Assembly: GCA_934757945.1 (NCBI GenBank)
Contig: CAKVLT010000041.1
Span: 1-14,566, forward strand
DNA: 14,566 nucleotides
Direction of reading: 5' to 3'
Source of the DNA: an uncultured Bulleidia sp.
GTDB taxonomy: Bacteria > Bacillota_I > Bacilli_A > Erysipelotrichales > Erysipelotrichaceae
Position numbers and translations under genes: made by a program
Notes under the pieces: generated by a model
The model's input: the letters and a program-made list of their open reading frames with translations, nothing else
Told to the model about the DNA's origin: nothing
The model's database searches: none
Part shown: in pieces, positions 1 through 5,751 of the stretch
Position numbering within the stretch: position 1 is the first letter of the stretch
Layout of the letters: every line of letters starts with the position of its first letter

Positions 1-19
1 GCTTAGGCTTCTTTTTTTT
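1..19 (+). terminator. Probable 3' arm and T-tract of an intrinsic terminator, cut by the window edge
   Basis: The first 19 bases read as a GC-bearing segment (GCTTAGGCTTC) followed by eight T. The two complete terminators in this window also have a CTTCTTTTT descending arm, so this is likely the 3' half of a hairpin that ends the gene upstream of phoH. The 5' arm lies outside the window, so pairing cannot be shown. If correct, phoH has its own promoter immediately downstream. Confidence 0.35.
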
Positions 20-30
20 GTCTTTTTCAG

Positions 31-36
31 TACAAT
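31..36 (+). promoter_or_regulatory. Candidate -10 box for phoH
   Basis: TACAAT matches five of six bases of the sigma-A -10 consensus. It sits just after the T-tract at the left edge and would place the transcript start near position 43, upstream of the AGAGGA ribosome-binding site at 53-58. No good -35 is visible: the bases at the right distance are T/C-rich. The box overlaps the ATG at 35, which argues against that ATG being the translation start. Confidence 0.3.
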
Positions 37-52
37 GGATATGGAAAAGAAA

Positions 53-58
53 AGAGGA
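53..58 (+). promoter_or_regulatory. Ribosome-binding site that decides the phoH start
   Basis: AGAGGA stands six bases before an in-frame TTG at 65. The upstream ATGs at 35 and 41 have only T-rich sequence and CAGTACA before them, with nothing like a Shine-Dalgarno site. The same AGAGGA core precedes glyQS and dnaG in this window. Confidence 0.5.
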
Positions 59-64
59 TCTGTT

Positions 65-1051
65 TTGGAAGATAAAACTACACTGCAATTACCGTCATTA
101 ACCGGTGAGCAGGCATTACAATTACTTGGACCTAAGGATGTACATATTTCAATCCTGGAGGAAGTATTTAACGTTCGTATAGCTATCAGAGATGAGCAAT
201 GCATTATTAATACTACAGAGGCTTCTGTTGTTGAGCCTCTGCAGGAGGTTTTACATGTCTTATGTCAGCAGGTATCTAAAGGATTGCCACTGTTTGAACA
301 GAATGTCACATATGTATGCAGAAGAGTGATGAATCACCAGTCTGTTTCGTTTGAAGAAATGGATATGAAGATTGTCGGCAGGACACTCAATGGAAAGGCT
401 ATAGTACCTAAAACGGCAGGACAGCTAGCATTTATTAAAGCTATAGAAGAAAAACCTGTTGTTTTCGGTATCGGACCTGCCGGTACAGGTAAAACATTCC
501 TTGCTGTGATTTATGCCGTATCTGCTTTGAAAAGAGGCGATGTGAAACGTATTGTTCTGACACGACCTGCAGTGGAGGCAGGAGAAAATCTTGGCTTTTT
601 ACCTGGTGATCTGAAAGAAAAAGTAGACCCGTATCTTACACCTTTGTATGATGCTTTACACGATATGCTAGGCAATGAACAGACTGAGAAGCTCATAGAA
701 AAAGGTATTATTGAAATAGCTCCTCTGGCGTATATGAGAGGGAGAACCTTAAACGATGCCTTCGTACTTCTTGATGAAGCACAAAATACAACTGCTTCTC
801 AGATGAAGATGTTTCTGACAAGACTTGGCTTCAGATCACACATGATTATTACAGGTGATGTTTCGCAGATTGATCTTCAGAAAAATGTTCAAAGTGGTCT
901 TGTACAAAGTGCACATATTTTGGAAGGATTGGAAGACATTGCCATTATTCGACTGACAAGTGAAGATGTCGTCAGAAATCCTATTGTCCAGAAGATTATT
1001 GAAAGATACAGTGCTTTTGAAGAAGCTCTTCAACATAAAAAGAAGTTCTGA
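65..1051 (+). CDS. phoH: PhoH family P-loop ATPase
   Basis: This is the PhoH/PhoL family, a cytoplasmic P-loop ATPase linked to RNA metabolism and found next to ybeY in many bacteria; its precise reaction is not settled. Numbered from the TTG at 65 (328 aa), the Walker A motif GPAGTGKT is at about 137-144 and the Walker B segment ending in LLDEAQ at about 231-240. The conserved TRPAVEAGE block lies near 166 and TGD near 263. The N-terminal 100 residues form the usual less conserved domain. I chose TTG 65 because it has the only good ribosome-binding site and gives a length close to the roughly 320 aa of Bacillus PhoH; ATG 35 (338 aa) or ATG 41 remain possible. The last codons (KKKF) are encoded by the ascending arm of the terminator. 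Family certain; start uncertain. Confidence 0.95.
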   Translation: MEDKTTLQLPSLTGEQALQLLGPKDVHISILEEVFNVRIAIRDEQCIINTTEASVVEPLQEVLHVLCQQVSKGLPLFEQNVTYVCRRVMNHQSVSFEEMDMKIVGRTLNGKAIVPKTAGQLAFIKAIEEKPVVFGIGPAGTGKTFLAVIYAVSALKRGDVKRIVLTRPAVEAGENLGFLPGDLKEKVDPYLTPLYDALHDMLGNEQTEKLIEKGIIEIAPLAYMRGRTLNDAFVLLDEAQNTTASQMKMFLTRLGFRSHMIITGDVSQIDLQKNVQSGLVQSAHILEGLEDIAIIRLTSEDVVRNPIVQKIIERYSAFEEALQHKKKF

Positions 1052-1067
1052 TTTTGAACTTCTTTTT
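1037..1067. terminator. Bidirectional intrinsic terminator between phoH and the phosphate symporter
   Basis: A perfect 12-bp stem (AAAAAGAAGTTC paired with GAACTTCTTTTT) encloses a 7-nt loop at 1049-1055. Each arm begins or ends in a run of A or T, so a transcript from either strand has a hairpin followed by U residues. It serves both convergent genes. The phoH stop TGA (1049-1051) starts the loop, and the symporter stop (1066-1068) overlaps the base of the stem. Confidence 0.85.
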
Positions 1068-2739
1068 ATTTGTTTGGTAATAATTCATCAGGAGAAATAT
1101 CATCCTGAGTTTCAAATACAGCTGATTTGGCAATATTGCAGGCATGGTCAGCCATTCTTTCCAATGTGCCAAGAATATCACAATAGACACTGGCTGCTAC
1201 AGAGGAAGGACATTCATTTTTAGCCATTCTCTGGAAATGCCTGAGTCGTGCATCATATTCCATCTGGTCCATTTTGTTTTCTTTCTTTTCAAGCAAGAGG
1301 TAGGCGTCCATATCCTTTGTGACATAGATTTCTACACAATCATCCAGCATATCTACTAACTGTGCGAACATATCGTTGATATCTTTGACGGCATGAGGGG
1401 TAAAGGAGTCTTTATCATCCTGTACCATTTCAAAGAATTCGGTTAAATTCATTGCAAGATCTCCAATACGTTCCAGGTTTTTAACTGTTTCAAGATTCAG
1501 ACGTGCATCTTCAATATCTCTTGGGGTCATGGCAGAAGGGTTTTGCTGGATGCGAATGAGATAATCTGTGATAGCTTTATCTGTTTTATTAATCAGAGCT
1601 TCGTTCTGATTAAGAATTTCTCTGTCATCACTTGTTCCAGGTTTATTAAGGTAATTTTGCGTCATGATAGCATCCTGTCTTACGACATCTGCCATCTTAA
1701 GAATAGCCTGTTGTGCCTGTGCTACGGCAGCACTCGGAAGAACATTGGAGATATTGATATCCAATTCTTCAATGTCAATATCCATATGTTCCTGTTCTTC
1801 TCCTGGAATAATCTTTTTAATCAGATTGGTATATGGTTTCAGAATTGGTAAGAACAGAATAGTTGTGACTGTTTTGAATATAATGTTGGCAAAAGCTATT
1901 TCCATCATTGGATTCAGATGCAACAGTGTGGAAAGATACTCTACAACATATGTGTAAGGTATTAATACAAGCATTCCAAGTAAGGTACCTATAATATTAA
2001 AGACAGTATGTAATGCCGCTGTTCTTCTTGCTGCTAATGAACCGCCAAGTGAAGCCAGAATACCAGTAACTGTTGTACCGATATTGGCACCGAACATAAA
2101 TGGCAGGGAAGCACTCAGTGTAATAGCACCTGCGTGATATAATTTCTGAACTACACCGATGGTTGCTGCAGAAGACTGTACAACGCCGGTGATAATAATA
2201 CCTGCTATCATTGCAAGCCATGGCTGAGATGCCATAGACAGGGCAAAGTTTTCAAATATAGGTGTTTCTTTTAATGCGGTTAAGGCGTCACCCATGGCAC
2301 TGAGACCATAGAACATAAGGCCAAATCCGAAAATGACATTTCCCCAGTAGTTCAGTTTCTTTTTATGGGAGAAACATATCAGCATGCCACCGATGAAGAC
2401 AATGTACATAGCATATTTATCTACAGATAAACCAATCAGGAAAGAAGTGACTGTTGTACCTATATTGGCACCCATGACGATTCCTGCAGCCTGAGGCAGG
2501 GTCATCAGTCCTGCTCGTACAAGACCAATGGTAATCGCAATAGATGCGGAACTGGATTGCATAATAATCGTTAACAAAATACCTATAAGGACAGCACTCC
2601 ATGTACTGGATGTATATTTGTCAATATAGTCGCGTAGTTTATCGCCGGCAACGGATTTTAATCCATCTCCCATGAAGGAAATACCAAACATAAATAAACT
2701 GAAGCCGCCAAGAATCATATCCCAGGATATGGTTGACAT
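1066..2739 (-). CDS. Na+/phosphate symporter with C-terminal PhoU domain
   Basis: This 557-aa membrane protein belongs to the PNaS (NptA/YjbB) family of sodium-dependent phosphate transporters, which move inorganic phosphate across the cytoplasmic membrane. Two inverted Na/Pi-cotransporter repeats are visible: QSSSA near 61 and GANIGTT near 90 in the first, QSSAAT near 188 and GANIGTT near 217 in the second. Hydrophobic segments fill about residues 1-310. A cytoplasmic PhoU-like helical domain follows (about 335-545) with its two metal-binding ExxxD-type motifs, LERIGD near 422 and LERMAD near 526. The start is backed by GGGAGG six to seven bases upstream on the minus strand. The gene runs against its neighbours and sits between phoH and ybeY, where Bacillus has pgpH. 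The direction of phosphate movement is not certain: YjbB-type relatives have been linked to phosphate efflux. Confidence 0.93.
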   Translation of the reverse strand: MSTISWDMILGGFSLFMFGISFMGDGLKSVAGDKLRDYIDKYTSSTWSAVLIGILLTIIMQSSSASIAITIGLVRAGLMTLPQAAGIVMGANIGTTVTSFLIGLSVDKYAMYIVFIGGMLICFSHKKKLNYWGNVIFGFGLMFYGLSAMGDALTALKETPIFENFALSMASQPWLAMIAGIIITGVVQSSAATIGVVQKLYHAGAITLSASLPFMFGANIGTTVTGILASLGGSLAARRTAALHTVFNIIGTLLGMLVLIPYTYVVEYLSTLLHLNPMMEIAFANIIFKTVTTILFLPILKPYTNLIKKIIPGEEQEHMDIDIEELDINISNVLPSAAVAQAQQAILKMADVVRQDAIMTQNYLNKPGTSDDREILNQNEALINKTDKAITDYLIRIQQNPSAMTPRDIEDARLNLETVKNLERIGDLAMNLTEFFEMVQDDKDSFTPHAVKDINDMFAQLVDMLDDCVEIYVTKDMDAYLLLEKKENKMDQMEYDARLRHFQRMAKNECPSSVAASVYCDILGTLERMADHACNIAKSAVFETQDDISPDELLPNK

Positions 2740-2773
2740 AAAGATCCTCCCTTTACATAAACTTCTCAGTAAT

Positions 2774-2804
2774 TTAACTTTGTTTTAACATCAGTATTTT
2801 AACA
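2774..2804 (+). repeat. TTAACA-type direct repeats in the divergent promoter region
   Basis: Three same-direction hexamers are present: TTAACT at 2774, TTAACA at 2785 and TTAACA at 2799, with start-to-start spacings of 11 and 14. The last two lie in a longer exact 10-bp repeat, TTTTAACATC, at 2783-2792 and 2797-2806. The 11-base period matches the known PhoP box layout of Bacillus. The repeats cover the -10 and transcript start of the minus-strand phosphate symporter. In AT-rich DNA chance remains a real explanation. Confidence 0.35.
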
Positions 2805-2824
2805 TCTGTTGTTTTATGATACAA
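2796..2824 (-). promoter_or_regulatory. Candidate promoter of the phosphate symporter
   Basis: On the minus strand TTGTAT (2819-2824) and TAAAAT (2796-2801) are separated by 17 bases. A TG dinucleotide one base before the -10 gives an extended -10. The transcript would begin near 2789, leaving a leader of about 50 nt with the GGGAGG ribosome-binding site. The -35 is weak (three of six). Confidence 0.5.
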
Positions 2825-2848
2825 CGACAATTAAGAGTTCGAAAATTT

Positions 2849-2857
2849 TGTTATAAT
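2849..2857 (+). promoter_or_regulatory. Extended -10 promoter driving ybeY and the downstream operon
   Basis: TG-T-TATAAT is a perfect extended -10 element. A weak -35 (TTAAGA at 2831, spacing 15) lies upstream. The transcript should begin near 2864, just before a short leader with AGCGGAG (2866-2872), then the ATG at 2882. The upstream in-frame ATG at 2816 precedes this promoter and is therefore unlikely to be translated from it. Confidence 0.65.
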
Positions 2858-2881
2858 ATATTCATAGCGGAGAAAATAAGT

Positions 2882-3331
2882 ATGGATATTACTATTTACA
2901 ATAGAACAAATACTTCATCAGAGCAGTGGAAACCAGTATTTGAAAAGATTGCTGCCTCTGCAGAGAAGTTATTACAGTTACCTTCTACCTATGAACTCAG
3001 TGTGACTTTTGTTCGATCAAGAACAATTCATACCATCAATAAAGAGTACAGAGGGATAGACAGACCTACAGATGTCATCAGTTTTGCAGTCAATGATGTT
3101 CCTGAACTTGTGGATATGCCTGATAAAGACCTTGGCGACCTGTTTATCAATATCGACTATGCAAAACGTCAGGCAACAAACTACGGTCACAGCTATGAAA
3201 GAGAAGTGGGATTTCTGTTTACACATGGTATGCTGCATTGTCTGGGATATGATCATATGACTCCTGAAGAAGAAAAAGAAATGTTTGATCTTCAGAATAA
3301 GATACTTGATCCTATTCTTCCTCGTATATGA
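2882..3331 (+). CDS. ybeY: YbeY, endoribonuclease/rRNA maturation factor
   Basis: YbeY is a small zinc-dependent protein of the UPF0054 family needed for 16S rRNA maturation and ribosome quality control. The signature zinc site HGMLHCLGYDH spans about residues 115-125, with H115, H119 and H125 as expected ligands; the conserved RPTDV(I)SF block is at about 61-68. The length of 149 aa fits the family (about 150-160). An in-frame ATG at 2816 would add 22 residues, but it lies upstream of the extended -10 at 2849-2857 and the added residues do not resemble YbeY. The gene heads a long co-directional operon and overlaps dgkA by four bases (ATGA), indicating translational coupling. Confidence 0.95.
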   Translation: MDITIYNRTNTSSEQWKPVFEKIAASAEKLLQLPSTYELSVTFVRSRTIHTINKEYRGIDRPTDVISFAVNDVPELVDMPDKDLGDLFINIDYAKRQATNYGHSYEREVGFLFTHGMLHCLGYDHMTPEEEKEMFDLQNKILDPILPRI

Positions 3332-3660
3332 TTGCAAAATTCAAACATGCCCTGGATGGCATTTCATGTTGTATGAAAGATAAATCCATTGTACTGCAAT
3401 GTGTTTTGGGTTTATGTACCTTCATTTTCTTTGGCTTTTTTGAACTGAATGCAATGGAATGGTGTCTTGTTACAGGATGTATCGGTGGGGTCATAGTATT
3501 GGAAATCATTAATACATGTATAGAAAAATTATGCAATCTGTATTCTGAAGAACACGATATACGTATTCAGCGTATCAAAGACATGTCTGCAGGTATGGTA
3601 TTGACAGGTTGTGTATTTGCTTTGATTATTGGTGTCATCATCATTACAAGGAGGATTTAG
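3328..3660 (+). CDS. dgkA: Diacylglycerol/undecaprenol kinase family protein
   Basis: This 110-aa integral membrane protein belongs to the DgkA family. Gram-positive members phosphorylate undecaprenol to recycle the cell-wall lipid carrier, and I infer that substrate here. Three hydrophobic helices are seen at roughly 22-39, 45-62 and 88-107. The signature LEIINTCIE (58-66) supplies E59, N62 and E66, and IKDMSAG (83-89) supplies K84 and D85. Two positions are unusual: N70 stands where Escherichia coli and Bacillus have Asp (D80 in E. coli), and the usual N-terminal E-x-N motif appears as D18-K-S. The protein is a few residues shorter than usual at the N-terminus. It starts on the ATGA overlap with the ybeY stop. 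Family call firm; activity less so. Confidence 0.9.
   Translation: MIAKFKHALDGISCCMKDKSIVLQCVLGLCTFIFFGFFELNAMEWCLVTGCIGGVIVLEIINTCIEKLCNLYSEEHDIRIQRIKDMSAGMVLTGCVFALIIGVIIITRRI
3649..3654 (+). promoter_or_regulatory. Ribosome-binding site that decides the cdd start
   Basis: A consensus AGGAGG lies eight bases before the ATG at 3663, inside the last codons of dgkA. It selects this ATG over an upstream in-frame ATG at 3609 that lies within dgkA and would add 18 residues unlike any cytidine deaminase. Confidence 0.9.
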
Positions 3661-3662
3661 CT

Positions 3663-4067
3663 ATGTTGACAAAAGAGGAATTATTACAGGAAGCTTTTAA
3701 GGCTATTCATTTTGCTTATGCCCCTTATTCCAGATATCATGTGGGAGCAGCTGTTGAAACAAAAGACGGTAAATTATATCTTGGAGCCAATGTGGAAAAT
3801 GCTTCTTTCGGAGCTACTAGCTGTGCTGAAAGGAATGCCGTATTTGCTGCTTATTCTAACGGATACAGAAAAGAAGATATTGTAGGTTTGGCTATTGTTT
3901 CAGACGGTGACAGGGTATGTGCACCATGTGGTATCTGCAGACAGGTGTTATGCGAGCTGATTCAGCAGGATACACCTATTTATCTGTCTAATGGAAAAGA
4001 AGAGGTGACAAGTTCTATAAGAGAATTGTTGCCATTCCAGTTTAATGAGGAGGATGTGAATAGATGA
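3663..4067 (+). CDS. cdd: Cytidine deaminase
   Basis: Cdd hydrolytically deaminates cytidine and deoxycytidine to uridine and deoxyuridine in pyrimidine salvage; it is a cytosolic zinc enzyme. The 134-aa length is that of the small homotetrameric class. The active-site motif CAE (54-56) gives zinc ligand C54 and proton-shuttling E56, and PCGIC (88-92) gives zinc ligands C89 and C92. The substrate-binding segment around NVENASFG (43-50) is also present. All catalytic residues are intact. The gene starts two bases after the dgkA stop and overlaps era by four bases (ATGA). Its place between dgkA and era is the same in Bacillus. Confidence 0.96.
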   Translation: MLTKEELLQEAFKAIHFAYAPYSRYHVGAAVETKDGKLYLGANVENASFGATSCAERNAVFAAYSNGYRKEDIVGLAIVSDGDRVCAPCGICRQVLCELIQQDTPIYLSNGKEEVTSSIRELLPFQFNEEDVNR

Positions 4068-4957
4068 GAAGTGGATTTGTGGCTCTGGCAGGAAGACCGA
4101 ATGCAGGAAAAAGTACTTTGATTAATGCACTGGTAGGTGAAAAAATTGCTATTGTTTCAGAAAAAGCACAGACAACCAGAAGCGAAATTCGTGGTATCTA
4201 TACAAGTGAAGACTGTCAGATTGTCTTTACAGATACACCCGGCATTCATAAACCTAAAGACAGACTTGGAAGTCGTATGAATAAAGAATCTACGGATGTT
4301 ATACAGGGAGTAGATGTTATTTTTCTGGTGGTGGATGGATCTGTTCCATATTCCACAGGGGATGCGTTTGTGCTGAATACAGTAAAAAATGCACATCTGC
4401 CTGTATTTTTAATCATGAATAAAGTAGATACTATGGATAAAGAAGAAATCATCAAGAATTTAAATTCCTGGCAGGAAAGATATGAGTTCGCTGAGTATTT
4501 TCCTCTCAGTGCAAAATTTGATCGTACCTTTGATGATTTAATTGCCACTACTGCAAATTATCTTCCTGAAGGAGGACTTCTGTATCCTGCGGAAATGATC
4601 AGTGATGGAGCTGAAAATTTCAGAATTGCAGAAATGATCAGAGAAAAAGTGTTGTTATGCTGTGAGCAGGAAGTTCCACATGCTACAGCAGTGACTATCG
4701 AAGAAAAAGAATATACTTCGAAGGGATGCAATATTCATGCAACGATTCTGGTGGAAAAAGACGGTCAGAAGGGAATTCTGATTGGTAAGGGAGGGACTAT
4801 GCTGAAACGTATTGGTACCATGGCCAGAAAAGATATAGAAAAATTATTAGGCGTACATGTATTTTTGACACTGTATGTACGCAAGGAAGAAGACTGGAGA
4901 AGTAAAGACGCCCGTATTAGCGAATATGGGTATGGTGGTGCATTCCGCAATGAATGA
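4064..4957 (+). CDS. era: GTPase Era
   Basis: Era is an essential GTPase that binds the 3' end of 16S rRNA and supports 30S subunit assembly, working in the same process as YbeY. At 297 aa it is full length. The GTPase motifs are in order: G1 GRPNAGKST at 10-18, G2 threonines near 37-38, G3 DTPG at 57-60, G4 NKVD at 119-122 and G5 SAK at 149-151. The C-terminal KH domain carries GKGG at about 241-244. The ribosome-binding site GAGGAGG (4047-4053) lies ten bases before the ATG within the end of cdd. The 3' end overlaps recO by eight bases. Confidence 0.97.
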   Translation: MRSGFVALAGRPNAGKSTLINALVGEKIAIVSEKAQTTRSEIRGIYTSEDCQIVFTDTPGIHKPKDRLGSRMNKESTDVIQGVDVIFLVVDGSVPYSTGDAFVLNTVKNAHLPVFLIMNKVDTMDKEEIIKNLNSWQERYEFAEYFPLSAKFDRTFDDLIATTANYLPEGGLLYPAEMISDGAENFRIAEMIREKVLLCCEQEVPHATAVTIEEKEYTSKGCNIHATILVEKDGQKGILIGKGGTMLKRIGTMARKDIEKLLGVHVFLTLYVRKEEDWRSKDARISEYGYGGAFRNE

Positions 4958-5711
4958 TGAAGTACATGCCATTATTCTCAAACAGATGGATTACAGGGAA
5001 AAGGATATCCTTGTGACAGCTTTTACTGAAGAATACGGTAAACTGAGTTTTGTGGCAGGTGGTGCAAGAAAGCTGACAAGTAAAAATGCAGGGGGAATTA
5101 CTCCGTATGTGCAGGCAGCACTGATGTTTGACTACAAGCCACATATGTCAATGTTTAGGCTAAAAACAGCAAGTATGGTCAAAGCCTATCCCAAAATACA
5201 TACAGAGCTAATATATAGTGCTGCATCTGCGGTAGTATGTTCTGTGATGGATTTTATGGCTTTGCCACATAATGAAGACGGGTTGTGTCAAAAACAGTTT
5301 TCGTTACTTTCTATGGCATTGGAACTGCTGGAGAATCATGAAGATCCTCATACTGTATTAAGTCTGTATATTGCGGATGTACTGAATATGTTTGGATCAT
5401 CACCTTATGTAGACGGGTGTGCTGTTTGTCATCAGACAAGTGTCAGCAGTATTTCTGTCAAAGACGGTGGTTTTGTGTGTAAAAATCATGCTGCACTGGA
5501 AGATCTTGCAGTATTACCATCACAAGACTTAAAAAGATTCAGGTTGCTTACCAAAGCCACACTGGAAAGATATCCCCTGATTCATGACGCGGCACATGCT
5601 ACTTTACAGGATGTGGAATATTTTATGATGTTTGCGCATACCTACACGGGTGTTTCTCTGGATGCTTTTATTTTTTATAAACAGGTATGCAGTTTGAATA
5701 TGATTGTTTGA
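4950..5711 (+). CDS. recO: DNA repair protein RecO
   Basis: RecO works with RecR (and RecF) to load RecA onto SSB-coated single-stranded DNA in recombinational repair. From ATG 4950 the protein is 253 aa, the usual size. The N-terminal OB-fold region carries the family pattern AIILKQMDYREKD, EEYGKLSF and a GGARK segment (about 7-41). The C-terminal helical domain holds a zinc finger with C157, C160 and C177 and probably H180 as fourth ligand in place of a Cys. In-frame ATGs at 4875, 4926 and 4932 exist inside era; I prefer 4950 because it places Met directly before the conserved N-terminus and keeps the overlap with era to eight bases. The ribosome-binding site is weak (GGTGGTG at 4934-4940), suggesting coupling to era translation. 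Confidence 0.93.
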   Translation: MNDEVHAIILKQMDYREKDILVTAFTEEYGKLSFVAGGARKLTSKNAGGITPYVQAALMFDYKPHMSMFRLKTASMVKAYPKIHTELIYSAASAVVCSVMDFMALPHNEDGLCQKQFSLLSMALELLENHEDPHTVLSLYIADVLNMFGSSPYVDGCAVCHQTSVSSISVKDGGFVCKNHAALEDLAVLPSQDLKRFRLLTKATLERYPLIHDAAHATLQDVEYFMMFAHTYTGVSLDAFIFYKQVCSLNMIV

Positions 5712-5751
5712 CGTGTTAAACTGTTATGGATTATAAAGAGGAGAACTTACA

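Noticed and set aside
1543..1957. Two plus-strand frames (102 and 97 codons) antisense to the phosphate symporter
   Set aside because: Both lie within its PhoU and transmembrane coding region, have no ribosome-binding site, and contain no recognisable protein features.
2807..2826. Small inverted repeat GTTGT/ACAAC with an 8-base spacer in the divergent promoter region
   Set aside because: Only five base pairs are perfect in AT-rich DNA, which is too weak to call an operator or hairpin.
2816..2881. A 22-residue N-terminal extension of YbeY from ATG 2816
   Set aside because: It lies upstream of and across the extended -10 element at 2849-2857 and does not resemble YbeY N-termini.
4875..4949. 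A 25-residue N-terminal extension of RecO from ATG 4875
   Set aside because: It overlaps the end of era deeply, and its residues do not match RecO; ATG 4950 abuts the conserved N-terminus.
5708..5737. TTGACG and TTATAA 17 bases apart before glyQS, resembling a promoter
   Set aside because: The transcript would start near 5743, at or past the AGAGGAG ribosome-binding site, leaving no usable leader. The -35 also overlaps the recO stop. Chance match is more likely.
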